64,000 nucleotides of DNA from Plotosus lineatus (taxonomy: Eukaryota; Chordata; Actinopteri; Siluriformes; Plotosidae), in assembly GCA_024760905.1 (NCBI GenBank), contig CM045732.1:52057996-52121995 (forward strand), written 5' to 3'. Shown one piece after another: positions 1 through 12,502 of the stretch. The notes under the pieces are model-generated. The model saw only the letters and a list, made by a program, of their open reading frames with translations. It did no database searches and had not been told where the DNA came from. Numbering within the stretch: the first letter of the stretch is position 1; every line of letters begins with the position of its first letter. The position numbers and the translations under genes were made by a program.

Positions 1-596
1 ATAAAGAATGACTGTGATATCAAACACAATGAAACAAACAACACAGTGTGTGAATAAAATAACCCGGTCACAACATTTTATATGAATATTTTAACAAGTG
101 ATGAAAGATTCGATTTTAGGTTTCATTCAAATGATGTCATTAGAAGACCTACGCACAAGCAGGCCTGCCCACAGTCGAATGTTCAGTCCTCCAAAAGTAT
201 TGGGATGCCAAGTCTACATCTTTTCTTTTTCTCATAAACATTTAACAAGTTTGTTTGCTGGAATAAGCTCAGCTTCCATTTCCTAATATTTTCACCTGGA
301 TGTGTTAAACAACCCAGGACATGATTCCTGTGGTGGCAGCCCATCCAGTTTTTAGGTATTCAAAAGCACTGGATGAAAGAACTTGAAAGTAAACAAGACT
401 TAACATTTGCCTCCATACGTCTTTTGATTGCAGTTACTCCATCAAGCCAGCACCCATATGACACAACCAAACTGTTACGTTCTTCTTTTGTGTTGCTGTT
501 CCAGGTTTGTACTTTAGCTTCCTTCAGTTCGTTGGTTACCTCCACCACAATACGGACCTTTGGTAAAGGTACTGTATTCACTGCCATTTGTTTGAC
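1..596. other. Non-repetitive AT-rich background
   Basis: No repeat, RNA gene or convincing coding signal seen. A 75-codon minus-strand open frame (360-587) is not recognised and is within chance length. Confidence 0.4.
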
Positions 597-660
597 CGTT
601 CAGTTTACATTTACATTTATGGGATTTGAGAGACACCATTATCCAGAGTGACTTACATTT
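597..660 (+). repeat. Fragment of a common teleost dispersed repeat
   Basis: It carries the pattern ACATTTA, then GGGATTTGAGAGAC, then CAGAGTGACTTACA, a degenerate form of a short block seen in very many teleost genomes (a 'gcatttgg-cagacg ... agcgacttaca' pattern, from memory). Only one end is present. The class is uncertain. Confidence 0.45.
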
Positions 661-846
661 TATGATCTTTTTTTGCTGTGCAAGTATTTTCACCAAACTT
701 GTGGAGACACTATCCTAACTGAATCCCAACGATGACAAGGTCAACAGTGAAGGTCACAAGTTTTTGAGACCGACATCCCACATACTAAGAATAACATCTA
801 AAAGCAAAAGGGTCAGATGGTAGTTCAACTGCACACTTTCAAATGG

Positions 847-1184
847 AAGGGAAGTGGTGGCCTGGTGGTAAAAGTGCTGGATGACTGATCTTAAGGTTGG
901 GGGTTCAAGCCCTGCTCTCCACGGGTTGTCACTGTTCCCCCCCAATGCAGCTAACTGGGCTATCAAAGGCCGACCATGTCTCTCACTGTCTATGGTGAGA
1001 GGCTGTAAAAGAACCATCGCTGACTTTCAACAAGAGTAGCTGCATAGCCGTCAGCGTGTTTCTGCCCTGCGATGTCCTGGCAAGTTGTTTAGGATGTACT
1101 CTGCTCTCGCCTGGAGTCGACTGGGATGGGTGTCAGCCTCCCCGCGACCCGAATTAGTATTAAGCGGTTACAGAAAATGAATGA
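847..1184 (+). mobile_element. tRNA-derived SINE, head H1 with tail A
   Basis: The head has pol III box A/B-like motifs (GTGGCCTGGTGGTAAA, then GGGTTCAAGCC), the shared H1 body (GCAGCTAACTGGG, CTCTCACTGTCTATGG, AAAGAACCAT) and tail A (TGGGATGGGTGTCAGCCTCC, then GATTAAG-like CGGTTACAGAAAATGAATGA). Flanks ACTTTCAAATGG (835-846) and ACTTTCAATGG (1185-1195) look like a TSD with one indel. Confidence 0.85.
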
Positions 1185-1385
1185 ACTTTCAATGGCATAA
1201 TCTTATGAAAAGTTCAAAGTTATATACAATAGAGCTTATATCTTTGAAATGAGTGATAGACATGCCATTGTTTTGGAACACTTCTACGAAACCATAGACA
1301 GACTGTCAAATTATCACCAACTTTGAGTGACCTTAAAAGGTCAAACTCCAGTCATCTTGTAAATCCTTCAATTGAAAAAGAGATG

Positions 1386-1734
1386 TCTGTCTTCCTTTCG
1401 GCTTTTTCCCTTTTACTCAGGAGTCGCCACAGCAAATCATCTGATTCACACGTTTGATTTGGCAGAGGTTTTTATGTCGGATGCCCTTCTTGTCACAACC
1501 CTTTTTAGCAAGGGACAGAAACACGGTGACGGCTTTGCAGCTACTCTTTACGAAAGTCAGCAATGGTTCTTTTACATGCCTCTCACCATAGACAGTGAGA
1601 GACATGGCCTGCCTTTGATAACCCAGTTAGCTGCACTGGGGGGACAGTGACAACCTTGTGGAGAATGGGACTCGAACCCCCAACCTTTGGATCAGCGATC
1701 CAGCACCCTATACCACTAGACCACCACTGCCCCT
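1386..1734 (-). mobile_element. tRNA-derived SINE, head H1 with RTE-type tail B
   Basis: Read on the minus strand: H1 head and body, then tail B with the 'aagggcatccgacataaaaa' type block and the GCGACTCC...GAAAGG end that matches the RTE LINE 3' end in this window. A perfect 16-bp TSD, AATTGAAAAAGAGATG, flanks it at 1370-1385 and 1735-1750. It is full length. Confidence 0.92.
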
Positions 1735-1750
1735 AATTGAAAAAGAGATG

Positions 1751-2541
1751 TTTTCCCTGTTAATTTGGTCACTTCTATGTTTTATCGAAAAATGATTAGG
1801 ATGAGCACGCTATCTTATCCATGCTGCATGATTTATGCAAATTTAACTAAATAAAGGCCGTTCTAGTTTGAGCATGTTTCTCTGATAGGCTCCTCATCAG
1901 GAGGCACAGTGCATGCTGAATCGGATTAAAGTCTACTTTTTAAAGACCTTCACTTAAAAGTCTACTTTTCCCCCCTCATGAAATGCTTAATTGAGTTAGT
2001 AGCATTGTTTTGGGTGATTGCATTATTGTGAGACTGAATCCCTCCACTTTTTTTCTGAACATCAATAAACAGAATGTTTCTGTGGACTGCTGAATTTATT
2101 CTTGCACTGCTATTAGAAGTTGCATAAACAATAATGAGCAGTAAGATTTCTTTCTGAAGCAGTCAGGCAAGCGCAAGCCATGGTATTTTGCAGTAGATTA
2201 TAAGTGATTATTTTCTCTATATTTTGACATTTGTCTGCCAAATGAGGCATTCCATAAATCCACAAATATAACCAGTCAACAAATTGAATATTCTGACCTG
2301 TCTATCACATCACAGATCTCCACATATCCCTGTGATCACAAAGATTAAGGTAATTTTAGAGGAATTAACTCTGATATCTGGTATCATAATTTAGATGGTT
2401 ATTAACATCAATAAGGCACAAAATACTTTTGTGTTTAACAGGATCGAGCATCTTGTGCTAGTTATGCTGTACAACTCTGAAGCACATTTTGTGTATTATT
2501 GACAAAAACTTAACAAAGGCTTAAAATTGCAATCTAAAGCA
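1751..2541. other. AT-rich spacer, nothing recognised
   Basis: No gene, RNA or repeat family recognised on either strand. Confidence 0.4.
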
Positions 2542-2542
2542 C

Positions 2543-2876
2543 AGGTGGCCTGGTGGTAAGGCGCTGGATCAAGGTGTTGGATGGTTGAGGGTTCAGGTTC
2601 CAGTCTCAAAGGGTTGTCACTGTCCCTCCCAGTTCAGCTAACTGAGTTACAAAAGGCCGGCCACGTCCCTGTCTATGGTGTGAGGCATGTAAAAGAACCA
2701 TTGCTGACTTTTGTCAAGAGTAGCTGCATAGCCGTCAGCCAGCGTGTTTCTGCCCTACGATGGCCTGGGGAGATATCCAGGGTGTACTCTGCCCTCGCCC
2801 CGAGTCGGCTGAGATGGGCACCAGCCTCTCCGCAACCCCAATTAGAATTAAGCGGTTCAGAAAATGAATGAATGAA
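2543..2876 (+). mobile_element. tRNA-derived SINE H1/A
   Basis: H1 head (GGTGGCCTGGTGGTAAGGCG), a small disturbance near 2570-2590, H1 body, and tail A ending in an (AATG)n run. No clear TSD seen. Confidence 0.8.
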
Positions 2877-3480
2877 TGTTAACTGTGCAAATTTCTACTT
2901 GGATTGAATAATTAACAAGAAAATCCCTTAAAAAACCGTGAGCCTTAGATATTAAAGCAAAACATTAAAACTATTAATAATTGCACCTATTATAAGAATC
3001 GATGGAAGATCTAGAAACCTACACATCTCCCACCTTGTGCTGCATTAATTTTCTTGCAGAGCTCAAGCCTGGGCGAAGCACCATTCAGACGCTGCAGAAC
3101 TTTAGCATTTTTATGATGACCTCATATAGGTGTACGACAAAAAAATATTTTACGTCATTTTTAAATGATAAAAATATGAAACACTGAAGTTTATTGATAG
3201 AAAATATGAAGCCATTCATCAACACTATCAAATATAAATGATAAAATTCAATTTTCTTTTTGAAAAATGTATTTTAATTGCATATATCAAGGACATGCCC
3301 TGATTCCTGAAATACAGTAACTGCCATTTTAAAAGGAACCCTTTTTTTTTTTGATGACAGAACTCAGAGTAAATGATAGAGACCAGTCTACAGTCAAACG
3401 TAAGTCTAATATCATTAACATTTATTTAATATATTTTCTTATTTTCACAATTAATTTTTTGTTCAACTGAGCAATTAACA
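2877..3480. other. AT-rich spacer
   Basis: Nothing recognised. A 61-codon open frame at 3002-3187 has no family resemblance. Confidence 0.35.
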
Positions 3481-3604
3481 ATTAAGGGCCTTGCTCAAGG
3501 ACAACACGATGGCAACAGTGGCAACATGGTGGATCCTGGGCTTGAAGTAACCCCAATTTTTAGATCAGTAATCCAGAGCTCTAATCACTCTGCCACCACT
3601 GTCC
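3481..3604 (-). repeat. Fragment of a dispersed repeat ('gggccttgctcaagg' family)
   Basis: Begins AGGGCCTTGCTCAAGGACAA and ends with a tRNA-like GCCACCACTGTCC. This arrangement is common in fish genomes; a related fragment lies at 28750-28869. Confidence 0.45.
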
Positions 3605-3716
3605 ATCTAACCATTCTTTATAAATAACCATTCTTTGCAACTGATTTAAGCAGAAAAGCATCTCAAAATACTCATCAGCCCTTGTGGTAGTTGAACTCTA
3701 GCAGCATATGTCTAGG

Positions 3717-4055
3717 GGCACGGGTGGCCTGGTGGTGTGGCGCTGGATTACTGATCAGAAGGTTGGGGGTTCAAACTCCACTATTGAAGGTTGTCACTGC
3801 TGTCCTCCAGTGCATCCCACTGGGTTATCAGTATCAACTGTGTCTCATTGTCTGTGGTGAGAAGCATGAAGAAGAACCAGTGTTGACTTTCAAAAAGTGT
3901 AGGCTGCATTTACCACCAGTGTGTTTCTGTTCTGTGCTGGCCTGGTAAGGATGTACTCTACCCTCGCCCAGTATCGACGGAGATGGACACCAGCTGCACC
4001 ATGATCCTAATTAGGATTAAGGGGTTTAGAAAAATAAATGAACGAATGAATGAAT
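3717..4055 (+). mobile_element. tRNA-derived SINE H1/A, diverged
   Basis: H1 head (GGGTGGCCTGGTGGTG, GGGGGTTCAAACTCC), H1 body, tail A (ATTAGGATTAAGGGGTT) and an (AATG)n-like end. Confidence 0.8.
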
Positions 4056-4630
4056 AAGCATATGATTGCACCAGGTTCTACTTATGTCAGTTAACAACAG
4101 GAATATGAGGCTACAGTGAGAACAAGCTGGTTTAAACTATACAGCTGACTGCTAGAAAAACATTATATAGTTTTCCTTGCTCACCAACTCTCAGCACTCA
4201 ACAGAGAAAAGGATCACCTCTGTACCTTTTACGTGACAACTTACTGCAGTGAGTCATGATATTGCTCTTCTGTGTCTTTTGCTTTCTTTTTTTTATTGTA
4301 TCCTTCCCTTTGTCACCTTTGCTTTGCTTATTAAGGATTACTGAGAGTGACTGTCAAACATATTTATTTATATTAAAGATTCTTAAAAGTTGACACAATA
4401 CCAGAACTAATCTTTTATTTGTTATATTATATACTAAAGTTCTCAGATAATTAGTTAATCAATTTAAATACAATGTAAGCATGGATGGGATTTGGGACAT
4501 TATGTTAATGGAACCTAATACCTACATCAATAAAGAGCATAAACACTTTTGCTGACTCTTGAAGGAGGACTGAAAGGCCTGAAACTGCTGGCTTGGGTGG
4601 ATGTCATAAAAAAAACAAAAAACAAAAAAA
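4056..4630. other. AT-rich spacer
   Basis: No gene or repeat recognised. Confidence 0.35.
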
Positions 4631-4647
4631 CAATGTTTGTAGATAGA

Positions 4648-4983
4648 GCTTTCTCTTTTCCTTTTGGCTGTTCCCTTTTTTTCCCTCAGGGGTCGCAACA
4701 GCGAATCATGGATGCCCTTCCTGACACAACCCTTTAGCAAGAGGCAGAAACACATTGACGGTTGTGCAGCTCGTCTTTACGGAAGTCAGCAATGGTTCTT
4801 TTACATGAACCTCTCAACACAGACAGTGACAGATATGGCCGACCTTTGATAACTCAGTTAGCTGCACAGGGAAGGTGTGTGTGTGTGTGTGTGTGTGTGA
4901 GACAACCTTGTGGAGAGTGGGACTCGAACCCCCAGCCTTAGGATCAGCGATCTAGCACCTTTTACCACCAGACCACCACTGTC
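4648..4983 (-). mobile_element. tRNA-derived SINE H1/B with internal (TG)n
   Basis: Minus-strand H1/B SINE. Tail B is shortened: the RTE-like GGGGTCGCAACAGCGAATCA block is followed directly by the GGATGCCCTTCCTGACACAA block. A (TG)11 run at about 4877-4899 has expanded inside the body. The TSD CAATGTTTGTAGAYAGA lies at 4631-4647 and from 4984 (one mismatch). Confidence 0.88.
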
Positions 4984-5130
4984 CAATGTTTGTAGACAGA
5001 TCTTCTGTTTAAATTCACAGACCAAGCTACGCAGCACTTATTTAGGTGCTTCACTGTAAGCATTTCGGTACATTATTGTATCAGATGTTGAAACTAGCCA
5101 ATTACGGTACTTGAATTCTTCCTTTGGATT

Positions 5131-5330
5131 CCCTGGTTTCCTTCCACAGTCCAAGTTGGATATTCTGAATTGCCCCCAGGTGTCAGCGTGAATGGTTATG
5201 TGTAGGTTGGCTCTGATGGCTTGGCAAGTTGTTCAGGGTGTATCATGCCTTTGCCCGGTGTCGGCTGAGATGGACTCAGCCTGACTGTGACCTTAATAGG
5301 ATAGTTTTAACAAATGAGTGAGGGTGAGTA
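5131..5330 (+). mobile_element. SINE C, 3' part only
   Basis: Contains TTTCCTTCCACAGTCCAA, AAATTGCC-like and TCGGCTGAGATGG blocks of the SINE C body and its L2-like tail, ending near (GAGTGAGGGTGAG). The 5' head is missing. Confidence 0.65.
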
Positions 5331-7054
5331 ATGCATTAAACGTACAGAATAATGTTGTTAAGCATACAGATGATGATGTTATTCGAGACAAACAGGACAG
5401 GATTATGATGTGGATTCGGCTTAGGAAAGAACAAATGATAACATATCAAACCTGACATTTTGTGAAAGTGAAAGAAACATTTTTGTTTTTAGATAGCTGA
5501 TATGTAAGTGCTACTGCCCGATTACACACCACATGAAAAGAACATGAAATTTTATGCAAAAGAATTGGCTATGTTGACATTTGACTGCCATACACAGAGA
5601 TACCCCAAGTCTCAATTGTATTTTCATGAAAGCGATCTTACATTTCAGGGTTATTTGCCTGAGTTTGTTCTTGTAAGGTCTATATCTCGTCTTTTATGAC
5701 TAGTGATAAGGCAGGTGGCCTAGTCTGTGAGCTGTTGTGGTGACTACAATAAAGCCATAACTCAGCGTTCCCATTAGAGCCGCATTGCTCCCCAGTCATC
5801 ACACCTGCTGCTCTCCTTTTTTTTTACATCAGCTGCATCATGCACTTTATGGCCATTGCCCTCTCAGTCCATTGAAAGATGACAAGGGGGTTAACACTCT
5901 GTGACTGTGTTCTGTAGTCTAATGTTGACACACTGCTCTATGGCAATTATCTACAAGAGCCATATCAGACGCCATTTAAGGTTTTAAACTATCAGAGTCC
6001 TAATTATTCGTAGAAAATGGAAATAATATTTTACCCTCACAGAAGCACACTCGAAGAACCACACTTTTAATCTTGAAGTTTGAAAAACAAAATTAAAAGC
6101 AGTGAACAGGGCATCTGGTGTTATTGTAAAAATATCATCAACCGAGAATTAACAAGATCTATCTGCCATTTCATTCGAATGGCACACAGACCTTGTTAAT
6201 TCGCAGTTGATGATATGTCACCATTGGTTGTGAAAACCTCACACAGAAATGAGTAAGAATGGTGAATGAGTTTCATGTAATTTACAGGGACGCTACACAT
6301 TAAAATGAGAAAAGCCACGAAGCCACAGAAGATACACTACGCATCCCTGTCGTTACAATTGTTTTGACAACGCACAGCTGGAAAGTTCGTAGAACCACAC
6401 TTAATCAATCCTAAACAGCTGTTCTATGCAGGATCTCACCACGTGCTCTCAGACTAATGATAAGGAAGACAACAGAGAAGTCACTCAAAGAGTTGCAGAG
6501 GTAAAAGCAACATCCCTAATACAGAGAACAATAACAAACTGCGCTACAATGATTTACGCTCCTCCACTCCATGCAAGACTGCCCTGCTAAAACTAAGCAA
6601 AACATGCCAGTTAAAAGCATATCGACCAATCAGAACTCTTTCAGAACTATATACTCTTCTCAGATTTCAAAACTTAGAAAATTGATGTTGACGTTGCATG
6701 ACTTTCAAAGGGACCTTTATAAATTTGGGAAATTCAAGACAATTTATCTAGAACGACGCATTACTTAATTACAAGGCGTGAAGTACTTACATGTACAGTA
6801 ATACTTATACGTTTTATGATAAGGAGTAAAAATGCATTCCACGTGTCAATGTAATGTGGATATACACTTGAAATATATTCCTGAAAGAAAAAAGTATCTT
6901 GATGTTTTAACATTCTTGAAATTCTTGACAACATAATACATTGGCAGCAAATTATTACTTTTTGACTTTGTTTGCAAGTTATTGACGTTCTGGATCCCAT
7001 TAAAGTCAGGTAAACCATCAAGTATAACAATACAAAAAAGGGATCCATAAATTA
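5331..7054. other. Mostly unique AT-rich sequence
   Basis: No coding sequence recognised. The only structure found is the hairpin at 6132-6216, listed separately. Confidence 0.35.
6132..6216 (-). other. Long hairpin, possible small-RNA precursor
   Basis: Two 39-nt arms (6132-6170, 6178-6216) pair around a 7-nt loop with five differences. Read as minus-strand RNA, three of the differences are G:U pairs, so that strand folds better. Size and shape fit a microRNA-like precursor, but also a tiny MITE or a chance inverted duplication. I recognise no known microRNA. Confidence 0.4.
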
Positions 7055-7415
7055 CATGTGGTACAGTGGTATAGTGGTGATCACTGTCACCCAACAGCGA
7101 GGAGGTTGTGGGTTAGGACATACCGGCCAACTGGGGCCTTTCTCTGTGGAGTTTGCATATTCTCCCAATGCCTTTCCTCCGGGTGTTCCAGTTTCCTCCC
7201 ACAGTCCAAAGACATGCATATTAGGTAAACTGGCTACTCTAAATTGCCCACAGGTGTGAATACGAGTGTGAATGGTTGTTTGTCTCTGTATTAGTTCTGC
7301 CATGAACCGACAGCCTGTTCATGGACTACCACGCCTCTCAAATAAAAGTCAGTAATGATTGGCTCCAGCTCTTTTGCTTCCCTGAGCAATAAAGGAGTAT
7401 ACATAATGGATGGAA
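7055..7415 (+). mobile_element. SINE C (tRNA head, L2-like tail)
   Basis: Head GTGGTATAGTGGTGATCA with GTGGGTTAGG; body CTTTCCTCCGGGTGTTCCAG, CACAGTCCAAAGACATGCA and AAATTGCCCACAGGTGTGAA; ends in a TGGATGG-type tail. This is the widespread teleost V-SINE-like arrangement. Confidence 0.7.
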
Positions 7416-7741
7416 AATAACAACTTTAATGATGATAGATTGTTATTTTAAAAAAGATTACAAAAAATTTCCAGATCACCTGGCCATGGTGTATTGTTCT
7501 CCCACTGTCATAAGAATGTTGGATAGTTATAGGGTTTTCAGTTTCCTAAAAGGGACCTTGTTTGTTTGTTCTCTGGAAAGCGTACTGAGATGGTACCCTA
7601 AAGCCTCAAGGTATCTATTTTCACCTGCCTCCAGAGTTTAATTATAAAATATAATTTTAGTAGTATTTTTTATATTATAAATAGCAAAAACACCCAAGGA
7701 TATGGTAAAATATATATTTATACAATGCTAGGTAAAATACT

Positions 7742-8043
7742 ATGTGGGGCCGGTGGCGTAGTGGTTAGGGTGCTGTGCTCATGATCGGGAGGCAGTGAGT
7801 TTGGATCCCACTGAAACCCTCACTGTGCTAAGACCCCTGGGCAAGGTCTCAACCACAAGTGTGTCTCTGTTCACCCAGCAGTATAAATGGGTACCAGTAA
7901 AAATATACTGGGAAGGTAACCTGCGATGGACTAGCATCCCATCCAGGAGGAGTTGAACTCCTGGTCGCTTCACGCTGTGGAAAGCGGGGATAAGCATCGG
8001 CCTGATGAGCCACGAGGCTCGGATGTAAAAACCCCAAAGAAAC
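7742..8043 (+). mobile_element. tRNA-derived SINE D
   Basis: Head GGCCGGTGGCGTAGTGGTTA with a B-box-like GAGTTTGGATCCC. The body includes AGTATAAATGGGTACCAGTA and GGTAACCTGCGATGGACTAG; it ends near AACCCCAAAG. A 12-bp TSD, AGGTAAAATACT, lies at 7730-7741 and 8044-8055. Related copies are at 10291 and 47357. Confidence 0.88.
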
Positions 8044-8534
8044 AGGTAAAATACTTGTATACAATTAATGGTGCTTAAAAATTTTACAGTCAAGACACGA
8101 TGATACAGTATATCAGGTGTGGAGAAGCATGCAGGAGTACAAACATTTTTAATGTTGACTCTCAATAACCAATGACCATGCATCAGTGAAAAACATCAAA
8201 AGACAGAAAGAAGATAAATCTCTCTTCACAAGCAGCCTGCAATTATTTTGTCGTACAGATTTAGCTGAAATACAACACAAGGGATTGAAATATATTTGCT
8301 TGAAATTAATTTAAAGGCTGCATAGTGGTGTTCACGTAAAAAAGTGCGTATTGTCTGTTGTGGGAAAATAGGTTAGGTTAATTCAAATTACACAATGTTC
8401 ATATGAAAGTCATGTGATTATTGCAAGACAAAATAAATAAATAAATAAAATCAACGTTATGTTTCTTGGTGTATCAGATGCTGCAAGAAAGGTATGAAAT
8501 TAGCATGTCTATCATAACACATCTGTAATACATT

Positions 8535-8590
8535 ACAGGGCACAGGAGTCAAACTCAAGGCCCGTGGGTCAAATCTTGCCCGACGACTAA
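8535..8590. mobile_element. hAT-type terminal fragment
   Basis: CAGGAGTCAAACTCAAGGCC followed by CGTGGGTCAAAT resembles the terminal repeat of Charlie-like hAT elements. No matching second end was found nearby, so this is a remnant. Confidence 0.45.
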
Positions 8591-10280
8591 TTTTCAGGTA
8601 CCTGTGTTGTTTTCGTCAAGAATTGTTATAAAAAAAAAAAGTGAGTAACGGAAAAATGGACAAACGCTGAAACTAATTTTTCTAGGCTGATTTCACGGTG
8701 TCCTTTCTTAAGAGATGTTCAGCGATTATTTGTCCCTTGATGGCTTAGAAACAGAATGATAAGGTCCTCAATAAATATGAGTGTTGTAGGGCATTGCACA
8801 CCAACCCTAGGAAATGGGCCTGGTGTTGAGAACCAGTGCAAGCATGTTTAAAACGCCATCATAAGCACCTACAGTGGCGTTTTCCATCACGCAAGCAAGT
8901 TTCATATGATACACCCTCAATTGTGCTATAAATTTTCCAAATTTTGTGTCATGGGCCTGTTTTATACCTGCTGTGCAGGTGATAGAGACATAAATCATTA
9001 CAACAGAGAGTAATGTTTACTCTAACAAAGAGTGTTACACTTCTGCTATTTGCTTATAAAGTTAAAGAAAGAGAAGAAGACTGCAACTAAAACACACAAA
9101 CTGCACAGATACTCCGATAAAGGAGTTCCCCAAAATGAGCAAAGTATGTCTCAATTTAGTAATAACTGGAAAACATGCATCAACTTGTTCTGTTACACAA
9201 AATGTTACCGTCCTGAGAGCTTTAGGCAACACAATGCCGATTTACTCAACAGTACCTTCATGGAATCACTGCAGTCTGTCTCACATTACTGCAGTTGATA
9301 TTTCACACAATTTAAGTCCTAAAGACACAATATAGCTAAAATATTCATCCACATGAGAAATATAAATGTAATAGACATGCTTATTAATGAAACACTACAG
9401 CCTAAATAAGTCTGAAAGAAATTACATTCCAGATACCCACTAAAGCTATACAGGTTTCCTCAGATATGATAAATTGAAGAGTAATGGTAAACTTACAATT
9501 TTGATTCAACACTGTGTTGGTGGTCAAAGATCGTACTCTCCGAGTTTAACCTTTGCATTAGTAGTGACTCAGGAACTTCTGTAAATAGGTACATGTGTAC
9601 ACCATGCATAAGCATTGTCTTATAAATATCTTATAAATAGCTTTTAAATATTTCATTCAAACTTTGCATGTCATTGTGAAACATAAACGCTTCTCCTACA
9701 TTAATAAAGTCCCATTACATCTTATATTTTCTGAGAAAGAAGTCCCTTTTATTTAATTTTTTTTTTTTTTTTGTACCATGTTCCAGATGGATTTTTCAAG
9801 AATTCAAAATCCATTCCTTCATTCTCAGATTGCACTGTTAATATTTAAATGCTTATTTAAATATATCACTCCCATCAGTTCCTTTATTAGCATCACTGTC
9901 ATTGTCTGCTGGGCTTTGCAAAAATCATCGCACATTAACATCTGGTTGCTTTTCAGTTTCCAGGCTCATAAGCAAATTTCAAAAGGTCGGTGTTCCCCAA
10001 AGAAACAATATCTCAGTATTACCAAACTGAAATTTATATAAATGTTAATTACTGCAACGGATGTATTTCATCTTCATAAAAAATGCTGTAAACGACACAC
10101 TACCTTGTATTAATATCTATATTTATTGAGTTTTTTTAATCCACTATATGCTCCATCCTAGGTTACACTGCTTTATGTAATTTCTATGATTAGCTAGCAG
10201 GTACCAAAAAACGTCTGATATCAACTTCTCAAGGCGGTACCGGAAGCATCAAGTTTAACCAGTGACTTTAATACAGCACT
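8591..10280. other. AT-rich spacer, nothing recognised
   Basis: No gene, RNA or transposon signal seen on either strand. Short open frames (up to about 88 codons) have no recognisable motif. Confidence 0.35.
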
Positions 10281-10290
10281 AAGACAATTA

Positions 10291-10608
10291 GGTTAAGGTA
10301 AAGTCCTTTGGGCTTTTTACACCCGAGCCATAGTGGCTCATCAGGCCGGTGCTTATCCCCGGTTTCCATTTCCATAGCGTGAAGCGACTAGGAGTACAAC
10401 TCCTCCTGGATGGGATGCTAGTCCATCACAGGTTACCTTCCCAGTATATTTTTACTGGTACCCATTTATACTGCTGGCTGAACAGGGGCACACTTGTGGT
10501 TAAGATCTTGCCAGGGGTCTTAGCACAGGGCGGTCTAACTGGGATTTGAACACAGATCCTCCCAATCATGAGCGCAGCACCCTAACCACTACGCGACCGG
10601 CCCCGCAG
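10291..10608 (-). mobile_element. tRNA-derived SINE D
   Basis: Same family as 7742-8043 in the opposite orientation, ending in the head complement ACCACTACGCGACCGGCCCC. A short TSD, AAGACAATTA, flanks it at 10281-10290 and 10609-10618. Confidence 0.88.
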
Positions 10609-10941
10609 AAGACAATTAAGAACTCAAAAATAGTGATAGATCAATTTAGGGATGTAATACAAACATTGAAAGATAGTTTACCAGTTTTTTAAAGTTGATC
10701 TACCAGCTCAACCTCAGCCTGTGTTGTAACAGCTGGTGACACCAAACTAGATTATTCTTCAGGGAGATGTAATCTTGAGACCTTTCTTGTATTTAAATCA
10801 TGGGAAAATGCACAAGCCTAAACGCCGCCTCTAACCTCAATCATAATCTCTTATATCATGTGAACTGCTATGTATGATACCTCGTTATATTCCAAGGCCA
10901 CAATTTTACACGATACGCTATTTTACATTCCCTGACTAAGT

Positions 10942-11262
10942 GCGGGTGGCATACAGTTGAGCATGTGGGCCTCAAAGCAAGAAGGTCCCCCGGTTTTAAT
11001 GGCCCGGACATTTCCGTTTGGGATCGAGTGCTTTGCTATTGCTCGCGTGAGTTTTCTCCGGGCACTCTGGTTTGTAAACACAGTCCAAAGACATGTACAA
11101 TATGTCACTTGGCTCTACCAAATTGCCCTTAGGTGTGCATTGAGTATGAATGGCTGTTAAAAGTGTATTCTATGGTTAGAGTCGGTTGAGATAGGCTTCA
11201 GCCTTCCCGTGACCCTTAGTGGTAGCATTAAGTGGTTCATAAAATGGGTGAGAGTGAGTGAA
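10942..11262 (+). mobile_element. SINE C, diverged
   Basis: CACAGTCCAAAGACATGTAC, AAATTGCCCTTAGGTGTGCA and TCGGTTGAGATAGGCTTCAG blocks in SINE C order; ends in a GAGTGAGTGA-like tail. Confidence 0.65.
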
Positions 11263-12148
11263 GATATGGAGTTTGTTGCATTCTGCTTCCCCCTTGTGGT
11301 AACAAGACCTGAAGTGAATGATTAAAATGGTTCAAGACAAAATAAAAGCAGAGTGTGATATTTTAGAATGAGAAAAGCCTCCGTGTAATGAATAAACACA
11401 TTCATTCGTTATACCAACTCTGGCTATGTGCCCTGTCACCTTATACTACTGATAGATATTAGAGATAAGCTTGAGGCGATATCCACTTAGACTGGAGTGA
11501 ATAATTAGTTTAGTACGTACATGAGTATGGCCTCGCCTATGAAACACGAGTTTTTGTGGTTTTTGGTGCCCATACAAAAACATGCTCTGAATCAATCACT
11601 TTGGACGTAGGATTTAGGATTTTGCTCATGCTACAGAATACTTCTAGCAGATTGAATGAATTTCAACTTGTTCCACATTCACAGGTCCAAAACTGTTGTG
11701 CTTTCTAAAAACCTTTGTGCAGTTGGACCCCATGAAACTCACAAAAAATTTTGAGCAGTAATTAACTTATGAAGCCAATTTTAACCAGCATGACGTTAGG
11801 ATATAAAACCTGTGCCAGTTCGAGGGATAGTTTTGACTATCTAATACCATGACATAGATCTTATTTTATTTAATTTGAACATTTACCCAGGTGTCCCAAT
11901 TTGTGGTTCCATTAGCAGAGACACACTACACGGGAACAACAACAGAAAAATATCAGTATTGAAGTTTTATTATTTATGACTGTAGGTTAGGTTTCGGTTC
12001 GGTGGCAGTAGGTTACTGTCTCATGAAAGTTTGAAGCATTTTTTAATTAATTAATTTTTTTTTAATCTTGAACAATGTAAAAGCTACACTGCTTAGCTTT
12101 TTTTAAAAATTTTTGAATGGCATTTAAAAAAAAAAAAATTTACGTTTT
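11263..12148. other. AT-rich spacer
   Basis: Nothing recognised. Confidence 0.35.
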
Positions 12149-12502
12149 CAGTTCATTTTCTGTAACAGCTTAATCCTAATTAGGGTCGCGGGGAGGCTGG
12201 CGCCCATCCCAGCCGACTCCAGGCAAGGGCAGAGTGCACCCTGGACAGCTCGCCAGGCCATCGCAAGGCGGAAACATGCTGATGACTTTGCAGCTACTCT
12301 TGTTGAAAGTCAGCAATGGTTCTTTTACATGAACCTCACACCATAAACAGTGAGAGACATGGCCGGCCTTTGATAACTCAGTTAGCTGCACTGGGTGGGA
12401 GGGGACAGTGACAACCTGTGGTGAGTCCCCCAACCTTACCTGAACCCCCAACCTTAGGATCAGTGATCCAGCGCTCTGGACCACTAGGCCACCACTGCCC
12501 AA
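12149..12502 (-). mobile_element. tRNA-derived SINE H1/A
   Basis: Minus-strand order: tail A (TTAATCCTAATTAGGGTCGC, CCCAGCCGACTCC), H1 body (CAGCAATGGTTCTTTTACAT) and head complement (CCACTAGGCCACCACTGCCC). Near full length. Confidence 0.88.

Noticed and set aside
360..587. 75-codon minus-strand frame with a protein-like composition
   Set aside because: No motif, no neighbouring exon-like sequence and a length expected by chance.
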